DNA of 64,000 nucleotides from Candidatus Lutibacillus vidarii (GTDB lineage: Bacteria; Actinomycetota; Actinomycetes; Actinomycetales; Dermatophilaceae): the NCBI GenBank assembly GCA_016717165.1, contig JADKGA010000002.1, positions 1,550,001 to 1,614,000 on the forward strand. The letters run 5' to 3'. The position numbers were made by a program, and so were the translations under genes. Positions 25,261 through 34,066 of the stretch are shown piece by piece. The notes below the pieces were generated by a model. The model was not told where the DNA came from, ran no database searches, and was given only the letters and a program-made list of their open reading frames with translations. Position 1 is the stretch's first letter, and each line of letters begins with the position of its first letter.

Positions 25261-26496
25261 TCAGCCGGCCCACTGTCGGTGCAGCGCGACCGCTCGGGCG
25301 TCGGTCAGCGAGGCCACCTGGTCGATGACGACCCGCAGCCGGGCGGCCTCGTCGGCCGCCGTCGCGTAGTCCACCCAGAGGTCGGGGTCGAGCCGCCCCG
25401 CGGGGTCGGACTGGTATGCCGCGCACAGCTCGGCGATGACCTCGCGCTCCTCGGCGTGGATGGCGAGCAGCCCGTCGGCGTGCATGACGAAGTGGGCGGC
25501 CGTGCCTTTGAGGACGGCACACTCGGCCCGGATCGGGTCCGGGACGACCAGCTCGGCGGCATACCGGGCCAGCGGTCCGTCGCCATAGCGGGCCCGGGTA
25601 GCCTGCTCGACCCCCCCGACGAAGCGCCCGATGAACTGGCTGGTGAGGTCCTTCAGCGCCGCCTGGTCGGTGCGGGTGCCGTCATACCGTCTGGGGAAGA
25701 GGCCGCTGCCGACGAGCCGGTCCAGTGCCGCTGCCAGCTCACCTGGGTCAAGATCCGGCGCGTATGCCGAGTGCGCCTCGGCCAGGGCCGGCTCCATGTC
25801 GGCGCGGGAGCTGAGCACGCGGACATCGACCAGACCGGCCGCGACCGCGTCCTCGACGTCGTGGACCGAGTAGGCGACATCGTCGGACCAGTCCATGACC
25901 TGGGCCTCGAGGCAGCGCCGCCGCTCGGGCGCGCCCTCCCTTAGCCAGCCGAAGACGTCGCTGTCGTCGGCATATGCGCCGAACTTCAGGGTCGGGTAGG
26001 GCGCGCTGCCGTGGACCCACGGGTACTTCGCGACCGCGTCGAGGCTCGCACGGGTGAGGTTGAGCCCGGCGGAACGGCCGTCCGGATGGTGCCGCTTTGC
26101 CTCCAGGCGGGTGAGCAGGCGCAGGCTCTGGGCGTTGCCCTCGAAGCCGCCGATGTCGCGGGCCACCTCGTTGAGGGCGGTCTCGCCGTTGTGGCCGAAC
26201 GGGGGGTGGCCGAGGTCGTGGGCGAGGCAGGCCACCTCGACGACGTCGGCATTGCAGCCGAGCCCCTCTCCGAACTCGCGGCCGATCTGGGCGACCTCGA
26301 GGGAGTGGGTGAGCCGGTTGCGGACGAAGTCGTCGAAACCTGCGGTGAGCACCTGGGTCTTCGCCGCGAGCCGGCGCAGGCTGGCCGAGTGGAGCACCCT
26401 GCCACGGTCCCTGGCGAAGTCGTCCCGGTCGGCTCGCTTGCGCGCGGGGTCCTCGGCGAGCCAGCGCTGCCGGTCGGCGGCGGTGTAGCCCGTCAT
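25261..26496 (-). CDS. dgt: Deoxyguanosinetriphosphate triphosphohydrolase
   Basis: HD-domain enzyme removing triphosphate from dGTP (and possibly other dNTPs). The first metal histidine is in RLTHSLEVAQIGRE near residue 62, the HD pair is His93-Asp94 in AHDLGHPPFGHNGE, and the last aspartate is in MDWSDDVAYSVHDVED. The length of 411 residues fits the shorter actinobacterial Dgt class. Its ATG overlaps the stop of the upstream YdeI-like gene (ATGA). Placement directly before dnaG links dNTP supply to priming, as in many actinobacteria. Confidence 0.94.
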   Translation of the reverse strand: MTGYTAADRQRWLAEDPARKRADRDDFARDRGRVLHSASLRRLAAKTQVLTAGFDDFVRNRLTHSLEVAQIGREFGEGLGCNADVVEVACLAHDLGHPPFGHNGETALNEVARDIGGFEGNAQSLRLLTRLEAKRHHPDGRSAGLNLTRASLDAVAKYPWVHGSAPYPTLKFGAYADDSDVFGWLREGAPERRRCLEAQVMDWSDDVAYSVHDVEDAVAAGLVDVRVLSSRADMEPALAEAHSAYAPDLDPGELAAALDRLVGSGLFPRRYDGTRTDQAALKDLTSQFIGRFVGGVEQATRARYGDGPLARYAAELVVPDPIRAECAVLKGTAAHFVMHADGLLAIHAEEREVIAELCAAYQSDPAGRLDPDLWVDYATAADEAARLRVVIDQVASLTDARAVALHRQWAG

Positions 26497-27266
26497 TGGC
26501 GTTCCTGCGCCGCGTCGCCGTCGGCGGGGTCGGCGTCGGCGTCGGCGGCCGAGGTGGCAGCGGCGACTGCGGCGGCGTGTGCGCGGGTGAGCCAGGCCGG
26601 GGTCTCGCCATACCGCTGCGGTCGGATGAGCCGGCCCGCCGCACAGTCGGCGACGAGGTCGGCGAAGCGGCTCTCCCGTGTGCGCTCCTGCTTGGCCGAG
26701 AGCACCCAGTAGGTCGCCAGCTTGCGGTATGACGCCGTCGCTTCCGCCCAGAAGGCCTTGGCCGCGGGGTGCGCTGCCAGCATGGCCGCGAGTTCGTCGG
26801 GCAGTCCCACCTCGGCCTGCTCGTAGGCGTAGACGACTTGTCGGTCAGCCGTACGGTTTTCCCAGGCGACGATACCAGCCGGCATCATCCGCCCAGCGGC
26901 GGTGAGCTCCTCGACCGAGGCGAGGTTGATCCGGCTCCATACGGAGCCCTTCTTGCGAGGCGTCCAGCGTTGGCGGACCGCGTCGTCGTCGAGCCGTTGG
27001 ACGACCGAGTCGATCCAGCCGTAGCAGAGCGCCTCGCGGACGGCGTCGGGGTAGAGCAGGCCGCGCTTTGTCACGTGCTTCTTCCAGAACCCCACCCACA
27101 GCTCGGTCTCCGTGGCGTGGTGGGCGTCGAGCCAGGCGCGGAACTCCTCCGCGGAGTCGAAGAAGCGCGCCGGGCGCTCGGCGGTGCCGCCAGGGCGACC
27201 CGGCCCAACGCCGGGCTGGCCGCGCCCGCGGTCGCTCTCCGCCGCCATGTCCGCCGACTCACTCAC
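26493..27266 (-). CDS. YdeI/OmpD-associated family protein
   Basis: A 257-residue cytoplasmic protein of the YdeI/OmpD-associated (DUF1801-like) group, shown by FFDSAEEFRAWLDAHHATE, then LWVGFWKKH, EALCYGWIDS and RWTPRKKGSVWSRINLASVE. Function is unknown. GTG at 27266 is supported by GGAGGT five bases upstream. The N-terminal ~30 residues are Gly/Arg-rich, and the C-terminal tail contains an Ala-Asp repeat coded by a GTCGGC-type hexamer run. It is the promoter-proximal gene of the dgt-dnaG cluster; array C lies immediately upstream (27319-27551), so the promoter must sit in the ~50-base gap or beyond the array. Confidence 0.85.
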   Translation of the reverse strand: MSESADMAAESDRGRGQPGVGPGRPGGTAERPARFFDSAEEFRAWLDAHHATETELWVGFWKKHVTKRGLLYPDAVREALCYGWIDSVVQRLDDDAVRQRWTPRKKGSVWSRINLASVEELTAAGRMMPAGIVAWENRTADRQVVYAYEQAEVGLPDELAAMLAAHPAAKAFWAEATASYRKLATYWVLSAKQERTRESRFADLVADCAAGRLIRPQRYGETPAWLTRAHAAAVAAATSAADADADPADGDAAQERQ

Positions 27267-27318
27267 GGACGACCTCCAACCGGCGGCCGCAAACGCAGTC
27301 CACGGGGCCTCTCTGGCG

Positions 27319-27551
27319 CCCTATGCCGTGCTCCACATCCCGGAGCAGAGACCCACTGCCCCTCATTCCGACGCATAGGCCACTGCTCCACCTCTCGGCG
27401 CAGAGCGCCATTGCTCCACATCCCGGAGCAAAGCCCTGCTGCCCCACATCCCGGAGCAGAGCGCAACTGCCCCACATCCCGACGCAAAGGGCACTGCTTC
27501 CGATGTCGGAGCAGCGGCCCTCTGCGTCGAGATACGGAGCACGGCATAGGG
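27319..27551. repeat. Array C of 28-bp hairpin units with inverted ends
   Basis: Eight contiguous units of 27-28 bp bounded by CCCTATGCCGTGCTCC at the left and GGAGCACGGCATAGGG at the right. Several units read GCYCC-ACATCCC-GGAGCA. The last unit begins GCGTCGA, and its 24-base end segment (27523-27546) is the exact reverse complement of the left end of array A (5023-5046). It lies upstream of the YdeI-dgt-dnaG cluster and downstream of the DUF3806 gene. The remainder of 27267-27715 shows no gene. Confidence 0.85.
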
Positions 27552-27715
27552 CACCCAAAGAGACACCACGAACGCGCTCGCGACCGGCGCACACGCCCCA
27601 GCGCGAGACGCACGCAAGTCGATCGCCATCGCCCCACGGCACGCAGCCCAACACGCCCCACGGCGGGGCCCCCAACACGCAGCGCGGGCGGTCAGCGTCC
27701 GGCGACGAGCACGCG

Positions 27716-28231
27716 TCACCGTGCCGCTCTCCCGGCGCGGCGCCCAACGATCGTCCCCACGACGGCGGCCACCCAGCCCGTCTCACCGTTCATCCACCGC
27801 ACGGCAACGAGGTTCGTTGGCACCAGGAAGTCGTCGTCTCGGTCCGAGCCCACCCCGATCTCGACCCCGAAGGCGTCACTGACCCGACCCCAACGCAGAT
27901 CAGTCGCCGTGGTGAGGTAGTGGGCGATCCCCAGCCCGTAGCGCTCCACTAGCGGGTCGTGGTCGGGGCGCTTCGAGGCCCGAAGGGCAGACCACGCCAG
28001 GTACGTCCGGTCATAGCCGGCAGCGAGGGAACCGAGGTTCCCAGCGTCCACCCCATCGGCGGAGAGGGCGGCCAGCGCCGCGTCGATCCGGCGCTGTCCG
28101 GCGTCGTCCAGGGGCAACAGACGCGGTATGACGAGCGGGGTCGCCTCAGCCTCGGCGGCATCCAGCTCCTCCATCTGCGGGGCCGGCTCGGGCACCGAGC
28201 GGCTCTCACCCTTGTCCCTGAACCACGCCAT
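27716..28231 (-). CDS. DUF3806 domain-containing protein
   Basis: A 171-residue protein whose C-terminal half matches the DUF3806 pattern: YGLGIAHYLTTATDLRWGRV, then FGVEIGV, a hydrophobic FLVPTNLVAVRWMNGETGW and a closing helix. The N-terminal part is acidic and helical. No signal peptide or membrane segment is visible. Start chosen at ATG 28231 (MAWFRDKGES); the upstream sequence is Pro/Gly/Arg low complexity. The function of the family is not known. It lies 112 bases after dusB on the same strand; that gap contains GCCGCCCGCCCC-type repeats. Confidence 0.7.
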   Translation of the reverse strand: MAWFRDKGESRSVPEPAPQMEELDAAEAEATPLVIPRLLPLDDAGQRRIDAALAALSADGVDAGNLGSLAAGYDRTYLAWSALRASKRPDHDPLVERYGLGIAHYLTTATDLRWGRVSDAFGVEIGVGSDRDDDFLVPTNLVAVRWMNGETGWVAAVVGTIVGRRAGRAAR

Positions 28232-28343
28232 GTCGCCCAGCGTACGGGGCCGCCCCGGTGGCCGCCCGCCCCATGGCCGCCCGCCCCCGTGGCGGCCCAC
28301 CACCCGCGAGGCGATGCGACGACAGCCGCAAAGCGCGGCGACG

Positions 28344-29501
28344 TCAGCCGCCGGAGACCGACAGCTCGGCCTGGCCGACGAGGACCCGCTGCGCCGCGGT
28401 CAGCTCCTGCGAGTCGAGCCAGCCCTCCGGAAGCGCGACGGTCTTCGGCGTCCCGGCCCGCCCGCGCGGACCCTCCGCGTCCGATCCCGGCCACGGCGCG
28501 CTCGGGTCCAACCGCGCGAGCAGATCGTCCAGCCGATCCAGGGAGTCGACCAGGGCGAGCTCGGTGCGCAGGGTCGACCCGGCCGGAAAGCCCTTGAGGT
28601 ACCACGCGATGTGCTTGCGCAGGTCCCGGCAGCCGAGCAGCTCCTCGCCGTCATACATCTCGACGAGGTAGGTGGCATGTCGTCGCAGCGCCGCGGCGAC
28701 CTCGCCGAGCGCGGGTGTGACCCGCGAAGGCGACCCCGCGAAGGCTGCCGCGAGGTCCGCAAAGAGCCAGGGCCGACCCAGGCACCCGCGCCCGACGACG
28801 ACGCCGTCGCAGCCGGTCTGGGCCACCATGGCCAGTGCGTCCTCGGCGGACCAGATGTCGCCATTGCCGAGGACGGGCAGCGGGTCGAGGGCCTCCTTGA
28901 GCCGGGCGATCTCCTCCCACCGGGCGTGCCCGGAGTAGTGCTGCGCAGCGGTCCGGGCGTGCAGCGCCACCGCGGCGACCCCGGCATCGCGGGCCGCGCG
29001 CCCGGCGTCGAGGAAGGTCAGATGGTCCTCGTCGATCCCGAGGCGCATCTTCACCGTGACCGGGACGTCATACCGGCTCGCCTCCCGGACGGCGGCGCGG
29101 ACGATGGCCGCGAAGAGGTCCTTCTTCCACGGCAGGGCCGCTCCCCCGCCCTTGCGGGTGACCTTGGGCACCGGGCACCCGACGTTGAGGTCGATGTGGT
29201 CGGCCCGGTCCTCCTCAACGAGGAGGCGCACCGCGGCAGCCATGACGACCGGGTCGACGCCGTAGAGCTGGACCGACCGCGGGTGCTCGTCCGGGTCGTG
29301 CTCGACCAGCCGCATCGTCTCGGGGTGCCGCTCCACAAGAGCCCTGGAGGTGACCATCTCCGAGACGTAGGCGCCACCGCCGGCATACTCGCGGCACAGG
29401 CGTCGAAAGGCGCGGTTGGTGATCCCCGCCATGGGCGCCAGGACGAACGGCGAGCCGAGGGTATGGCGGCCGATGCGCAGGGGCGGGGTAGGCGTCGACA
29501 T
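28344..29501 (-). CDS. dusB: tRNA-dihydrouridine synthase DusB
   Basis: FMN-dependent reductase that converts uridine to dihydrouridine in tRNA D-loops. The TIM-barrel signature is complete: LAPMAGITNRAFRRLCREY, the catalytic cysteine in DHIDLNVGCPVPKVTRKGGG, the FMN-binding MRLGID, and GNGDIWSAEDA plus VVVGRGCLGRPWLF. The 385-residue length fits DusB. A C-terminal ~70-residue extension ending in GWLDSQELTAAQRVL is usual in actinobacteria. It lies 73 bases from the acyltransferase gene on the same strand with no clear terminator. Confidence 0.94.
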   Translation of the reverse strand: MSTPTPPLRIGRHTLGSPFVLAPMAGITNRAFRRLCREYAGGGAYVSEMVTSRALVERHPETMRLVEHDPDEHPRSVQLYGVDPVVMAAAVRLLVEEDRADHIDLNVGCPVPKVTRKGGGAALPWKKDLFAAIVRAAVREASRYDVPVTVKMRLGIDEDHLTFLDAGRAARDAGVAAVALHARTAAQHYSGHARWEEIARLKEALDPLPVLGNGDIWSAEDALAMVAQTGCDGVVVGRGCLGRPWLFADLAAAFAGSPSRVTPALGEVAAALRRHATYLVEMYDGEELLGCRDLRKHIAWYLKGFPAGSTLRTELALVDSLDRLDDLLARLDPSAPWPGSDAEGPRGRAGTPKTVALPEGWLDSQELTAAQRVLVGQAELSVSGG

Positions 29502-29573
29502 GGCCCCACCATTGTCGCAGCGGCGGCGACTGGCTCTGCCGGACCAGGCGCGGCCTCGGGGAAGGCGCTGGCC

Positions 29574-31601
29574 CTACGACGCGCCCAGCGCGGCCTGGAG
29601 CAACGGCGCGAGGCGACGGCTCTGCGACACCGTGAGGTGGTTGGAGTCGCGGTAGGCGGGTCCGGCCGCCCTAGCGGTGTCGCATCGCCCGGCCGGGCAG
29701 AGCTCGGTCCAGAGGTCCAGCGTGCGAACCCCTGCCTGATGCACTGCCGTGGCCTCGGCGGCGAGCGCCGCTGCTTGGGAGGTCTGTTGTGCGGTGCGCT
29801 CGACACTGAGCTGGCAGCCGTCGGGGTGCCACACCACCAGCGCGGCCGGGCAGCGGGTCAGGCCCCATGCAGCCTCACCCGTCTCGTCGGTTCCTCCCGG
29901 GTGCGGAACCGTCGCGATGACCAGGACCTGATGACCGCCGGCGCCGAGCCACCCCAGCGACCGGGTCACTCCAGCCGTCCACAACCGGGCCTTCCCCTCG
30001 GGTGTCCAGTCCCACCCTCCTGCGCCCACGGGGTCGGCGAGGGCCACCCGGCCCGCCGAGATCCAGGTGTTCGCGGCCGCGATGACGACCGTCCCGCGCG
30101 GGGCGCCGGCGAGCCAGGCCCGCACGTGCGCGTTGCGACGCCGGCATACCTCGTCGTCCCGTCCGGACTTGTTGACACGCACGTCGACGAACGGGCAGCT
30201 GGCCTGCGTCGCCAGGACCAGGGGGCGATTCAGCCGCTGCGCCGCGAGGTCGAGGCCGTCGGCGTACATTCCGGCGTTCGAGTCGCCGACGAGGTAGATC
30301 GGTGGGCCAGGGCGCTCGGCCCCGATCGTGCACGCGGCGAGCCGCTCGATGGGCTGGCCCGAGCTGCATCCCGCCGAGGTGCGCAGTGGCCGCGCGGTGT
30401 CCTGCTGCAGCCGGACCGCGTTGGGCTCGGCGCTCACCCGGTCGGCCACCACCGCCAGGCCGGCGAAGGCCAGCGTCGGCGCCGCCACGGCTGTGGCCAG
30501 TAGCCGCCAGGGGAAGCGCGACCCGGGTGCCGCGCGACGCCACGGCTGCTCAACCCACCGGTATGACGCCCAGGCCACGCCGAGGGCGGCCGTGACGGCG
30601 ACCCAACGTGTCGAGGCAGACGGGCCGAACCAGCCCATGCTGAGCACGAGCAGCGGCCAGTGCCACAGGTACCAGCTGTACGACAGGTCCCCGAGCCGGA
30701 GCAGACCCGGATGTTCGAGAGCGCCTCGGCCGGGCCCGCCGTGCCCAGCGAGCAGCAGGGCGGTCGCCGCGACCGGGACCATGAGCCAGGGCCCCATCGG
30801 CGGGCCGGGATCCGGGGTGAGGACGAACCAGCACCACGCCGCGAGCCCGGCGAGCTGACCGACGACGGACCAGGTCTGGGCTGGCCGACGGGCCCGCAAC
30901 AGCAGGAAGACCAAAGACCCGGCGAGGAACTCCCACCCCCGCAGCGGCGCGAGGTAGAAGGCCGCGCGGTCGGCGGCGGGGTACCCGGGCAGCGGAGCGC
31001 CCCCGGCGGTGCGCAGGAACAGGGCCAGGCTCGCAACCGCCAGGGCTGCGCTGACCCAACCGAGCAGCCGACCCCGGCGACGGCCGACTCCGAACGCGAG
31101 GACCACGAAGAAGCCGATGTAGAACTGCTCCTCGACGGCGAGGGACCACATGTGGACCAGCGGCACCTCGTCGGCCCGGGTGCCGAAGTAGTCCGGGGCG
31201 ACGGCATAGGCCCCGTGGTTAGCGAGGAAGACACTCGTCCAGCGGCCCAGCTGCGCGGTGAGCTGCATCGTCCCGAAGGGCGAAAGGACCAGGGCGGATG
31301 CAGCGGCTGTGACGAGCAGGGCGACGGTCGCGGCCGGGAGGAGGCGCCGGATCCGCCGGGCGAAGAACCATGAGGCGCTGACCCGTCCGGTCAGCTCACG
31401 GCGTTGCCAGACCATCCGGGTGATGACGAAGCCGGAGAGGACGAAGAAGGTGTCCACCCCGGCATACCCGCGGGGCAGGACGCCACCGGCGTGGTACAGC
31501 ACGACCGCGAGGATGCTGAGTCCACGCAAGCCCTGCACGTAGCCCAGGCGGGCACCGCCGAAGGCGTCCGTGGGTACCGGCCGGGCGACCCCCTCGGTCA
31601 T
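29574..31601 (-). CDS. OafA/YrhL-type acyltransferase with SGNH domain
   Basis: A 675-residue membrane enzyme that O-acylates a cell-surface glycan or lipid. The N-terminal ~370 residues form the acyltransferase-3 domain with about ten helices, including GLRGLSILAVVLYHAGG with its conserved histidine and the HMWSLAVEEQFYI motif. The extracytoplasmic C-terminal domain is SGNH-like, with YLVGDSNAGMY and the C-terminal DSNHLTVSQSRRL giving the Ser and Asp-x-x-His residues. ATG at 31601 gives the usual start; an alternative GTG at 31688 adds 29 residues. The acceptor is not identifiable; no polysaccharide locus is nearby. Confidence 0.88.
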   Translation of the reverse strand: MTEGVARPVPTDAFGGARLGYVQGLRGLSILAVVLYHAGGVLPRGYAGVDTFFVLSGFVITRMVWQRRELTGRVSASWFFARRIRRLLPAATVALLVTAAASALVLSPFGTMQLTAQLGRWTSVFLANHGAYAVAPDYFGTRADEVPLVHMWSLAVEEQFYIGFFVVLAFGVGRRRGRLLGWVSAALAVASLALFLRTAGGAPLPGYPAADRAAFYLAPLRGWEFLAGSLVFLLLRARRPAQTWSVVGQLAGLAAWCWFVLTPDPGPPMGPWLMVPVAATALLLAGHGGPGRGALEHPGLLRLGDLSYSWYLWHWPLLVLSMGWFGPSASTRWVAVTAALGVAWASYRWVEQPWRRAAPGSRFPWRLLATAVAAPTLAFAGLAVVADRVSAEPNAVRLQQDTARPLRTSAGCSSGQPIERLAACTIGAERPGPPIYLVGDSNAGMYADGLDLAAQRLNRPLVLATQASCPFVDVRVNKSGRDDEVCRRRNAHVRAWLAGAPRGTVVIAAANTWISAGRVALADPVGAGGWDWTPEGKARLWTAGVTRSLGWLGAGGHQVLVIATVPHPGGTDETGEAAWGLTRCPAALVVWHPDGCQLSVERTAQQTSQAAALAAEATAVHQAGVRTLDLWTELCPAGRCDTARAAGPAYRDSNHLTVSQSRRLAPLLQAALGAS

Positions 31602-31802
31602 GTCCGCAGCGCCGCCCTGTCGCTCGACGGGCGCACGCGTCGCGCGGGCCGCATGAGTCTCCTGTCGTCGTCGCTGCGCATCGTCCACCTCAGGGGTGTC
31701 ACCGGGAGGCTATCGGCTGCGGTGCCGCGACACGCCTACCCCACGACGTGATGCGTGCCGACGGTTCACGGCCACGGTCGGCCGCCGTGGTCGAATGTCC
31801 CC

Positions 31803-32633
31803 GTGAGCGCACTGATCTCCGCTGAGGCCCTCGCGGCCTGCTTCGACTCCGTCATTGTCCTTGACGTCCAGTGGACCCTGGGTGGGCCGCCCGGTATCGA
31901 GGACTACCAGCGCGCCCATCTGCCCGGTGCCGTGTATGTCGACCTGGACTCCGAGCTCGCCGGCCCGCCCGGGGGTGGGCGTGGTCGGCACCCGTTGCCC
32001 GATCCCGAGGTGCTGGAGGGTGCCCTGCGTCGCAGTGGGGTGGACGACGGGTCCGCCGTCGTCGTGTATGACGCCCAGACGTCGATGTCCGCTGCCCGGG
32101 CCTGGTGGCTGTTGCGCTGGGCGGGGCTCTCCGACGTCCGGGTGCTCGACGGCGGCCTGGCCGCCTGGCGCGCTGCCGGGCTCGCGGTCGAGACCGGCCC
32201 GCAGCCGGAGCGGCCGTCCGGGTCGGTCGTGGTCCGGCCCGGGTCGCTTCCGGTTCTCTCCGCCGCTGACGTCCTGGGTGCTGCTGCGGCTGGGGTCCTG
32301 ATGGACGCTCGGGCCTCGGAACGCTATCGCGGCGAGGTCGAGCCGATCGACCCAGTCGCCGGGCACATCCCGGGGGCGGTCAGCGCTCCCACCACGGAGA
32401 ACCTCGACGCGGACGGGCGCTTCCTCCCCGCGGCCCGGCTCCGGGAGCGCTTTGCGGCATACGGGATCGGGCCGGGAACCGCGGTGGCGACCTACTGCGG
32501 GTCCGGCGTGACCGCCGCGCACGAGGCCCTGGCGCTGCACGAGGCCGGCATCGAGGCGGTGCTCTACCCGGGGTCGTGGAGCGAGTGGGTGTCCGACCCG
32601 GCCCGCCCCGTCGCGACCGGCCCGACACCGTAG
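31803..32633 (+). CDS. sseA: Thiosulfate/3-mercaptopyruvate sulfurtransferase
   Basis: A two-domain rhodanese of 276 residues. The N-terminal domain is inactive (YDAQTSMSAARAWWLLRW has no cysteine in the loop). The C-terminal domain carries the active-site Cys232 in TYCGSGVTA. The N-terminal VLDVQWTLGGPPG and GHIPGAVSAPT are typical of SseA/CysA-like enzymes, which move sulfane sulfur to cyanide or thiols. The CGSGVTA loop is closer to the mercaptopyruvate class, but this is not certain. It starts with GTG at 31803 and is divergent from the acyltransferase gene. A long inverted repeat follows at 32701. Confidence 0.9.
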   Translation: MSALISAEALAACFDSVIVLDVQWTLGGPPGIEDYQRAHLPGAVYVDLDSELAGPPGGGRGRHPLPDPEVLEGALRRSGVDDGSAVVVYDAQTSMSAARAWWLLRWAGLSDVRVLDGGLAAWRAAGLAVETGPQPERPSGSVVVRPGSLPVLSAADVLGAAAAGVLMDARASERYRGEVEPIDPVAGHIPGAVSAPTTENLDADGRFLPAARLRERFAAYGIGPGTAVATYCGSGVTAAHEALALHEAGIEAVLYPGSWSEWVSDPARPVATGPTP

Positions 32634-32700
32634 CGCAGCCCCTTCTCGCAGCGGCCTCCTCGCGCGCCAGGCCACCTGGTTCACCGGCTCGCGCGCGCAC

Positions 32701-32777
32701 TCAAACGTGCAATAGTCCCGTTTCGCGCCCGATTTGCACCGGTATGCCGCCCCCGCGGGCGACTACTGCACGTTTGA
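32701..32777. repeat. 17-bp inverted repeat with 43-base loop
   Basis: TCAAACGTGCAATAGTC at 32701-32717 pairs with GACTACTGCACGTTTGA at 32761-32777 with a single mismatch (a G-U wobble in RNA). It stands between the convergent ends of sseA and the beta-propeller gene. It has much lower GC than its surroundings, which hints at a mobile or acquired element; a terminator role is equally possible. Confidence 0.75.
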
Positions 32778-32794
32778 CTGCCCGCAGGCCCCGG

Positions 32795-34066
32795 TCATCG
32801 CGGGTCGGGCAGCGGGCCGATGGCCAGCGGCCCGACCAGATCGGTCCCGTCGACGGCGATGGTGGGCTCCAGCTCGCTCACCCGGTAGACCTGGCCGGAG
32901 ACCATGTCCCACGCGAGCAGCCAGGAGGATGACCCCGCGTGGACCTCGACGACGACGAGGCGCTGACCCGACCACCCCTGCACCGAGCAACACCCCTTCG
33001 ACCACGTGGAGCTCGCTCCGGCTGGAGGCACAACCATCCGCCAGGACGAGGGCGTGTCCGCGTTGACGGCAAGCACCCCCTGGTAGGCGCCGTCCAGCTC
33101 GTCCGAGGCAGCAGCGGAGAGGAAGACCCCTGTCGCCGCCCACCCGGTGAGCGAGGACGCCGTCAACTGCCACCCCGACACGACGCCCGGCGGGGCCGGG
33201 GCCCGAGCCTGGAGCCGACCCGAGGCATCAAAGGTGGCCAGGTCCGGGAGCTTGCCGGAGTACTCCACCAGCCCGTAGTGCCCCGCTCCAGCGGGAGGCG
33301 GCAGCTCGCGCACCGAGCGTCGGCCTGCGGCGACGGTCCAGGCCCGATCGGCACTACGCACGATGACGGCCGAGCCGTCCAGACTCCACCCGGCCCACTC
33401 GACATAGGGGTCCGGCACGGGGACCCGGACGCGCGTCCCAGCCGCCAGGTCGATGAGAACGATGGCCCCTTGCGAGGGCAGGACCACCTTGGTCCGGTCC
33501 GGGCTCACCGTGCCCGGGCCGATGGCGAAGTGCGTATTGCCCCCGCTGTCGACCGTGGGCTGCACCGTCACATCGGCGACGATCCGGTACTCGCCACGTG
33601 GGTCCATGAGGACTGGGTGGTATCCGCCGCCCGCCGCATCGGTCATGAGCACCGCCCGAACGGTGGAGATGGGATCGTCGGCCAGAGCGACAAGCCGGGT
33701 CGGCAGGGCGATCCGCGACGGCAGCCCGAGGTCCAGCCACGGCAGGGTGGGGACGAGGGACTCCTCCGGCAGCCGCCACACCGTGCCCGTCCCGACCCGC
33801 TGGCCGATCGGGTCGGCTCGCCCGGTCGTCGGCGTCAAGGCCGCCGTGGTCGCGCCCGGCGTGGCCGTCGGGCCGGGGTCGCCCTTGCCGTCCAGCAGCG
33901 CGGGCACGATAGCGACGACGGCGGCGCCAGCGGCCACGGTGATGAGCGAGCGGCGGCCCACCGAGCGGCGTCGGGCCCGAGCGCCAGACCACGCCCGCTC
34001 GGCGAGGTCGACCGGGGCGACGTGAGCGCTGGCCTCGTCGAGGAGGTCGGCAAGGATGCGGGTCAT
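32795..34066 (-). CDS. Membrane-anchored protein downstream of ECF sigma factor
   Basis: A 423-residue protein with a cytoplasmic N-terminus (~40 residues, starting TRILADLLDEASAHVAPVDL), one transmembrane helix (SLITVAAGAAVVAIVPALL), a Thr/Pro-rich linker and a ~340-residue extracytoplasmic region of repeated beta strands resembling a TolB/WD40-type propeller. Its ATG overlaps the stop of the sigma gene. By position and topology it probably serves as the membrane partner (anti-sigma-like) of that factor, but no zinc-binding anti-sigma motif is present in the N-terminus. I cannot name the family. Confidence 0.75.
   Translation of the reverse strand: MTRILADLLDEASAHVAPVDLAERAWSGARARRRSVGRRSLITVAAGAAVVAIVPALLDGKGDPGPTATPGATTAALTPTTGRADPIGQRVGTGTVWRLPEESLVPTLPWLDLGLPSRIALPTRLVALADDPISTVRAVLMTDAAGGGYHPVLMDPRGEYRIVADVTVQPTVDSGGNTHFAIGPGTVSPDRTKVVLPSQGAIVLIDLAAGTRVRVPVPDPYVEWAGWSLDGSAVIVRSADRAWTVAAGRRSVRELPPPAGAGHYGLVEYSGKLPDLATFDASGRLQARAPAPPGVVSGWQLTASSLTGWAATGVFLSAAASDELDGAYQGVLAVNADTPSSWRMVVPPAGASSTWSKGCCSVQGWSGQRLVVVEVHAGSSSWLLAWDMVSGQVYRVSELEPTIAVDGTDLVGPLAIGPLPDPR

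Noticed and set aside
27267..27715. Small genes predicted inside array C
   Set aside because: Several open frames cross the array, but the 27-28 bp period gives no stable repeat peptide and none has a ribosome site or homology.
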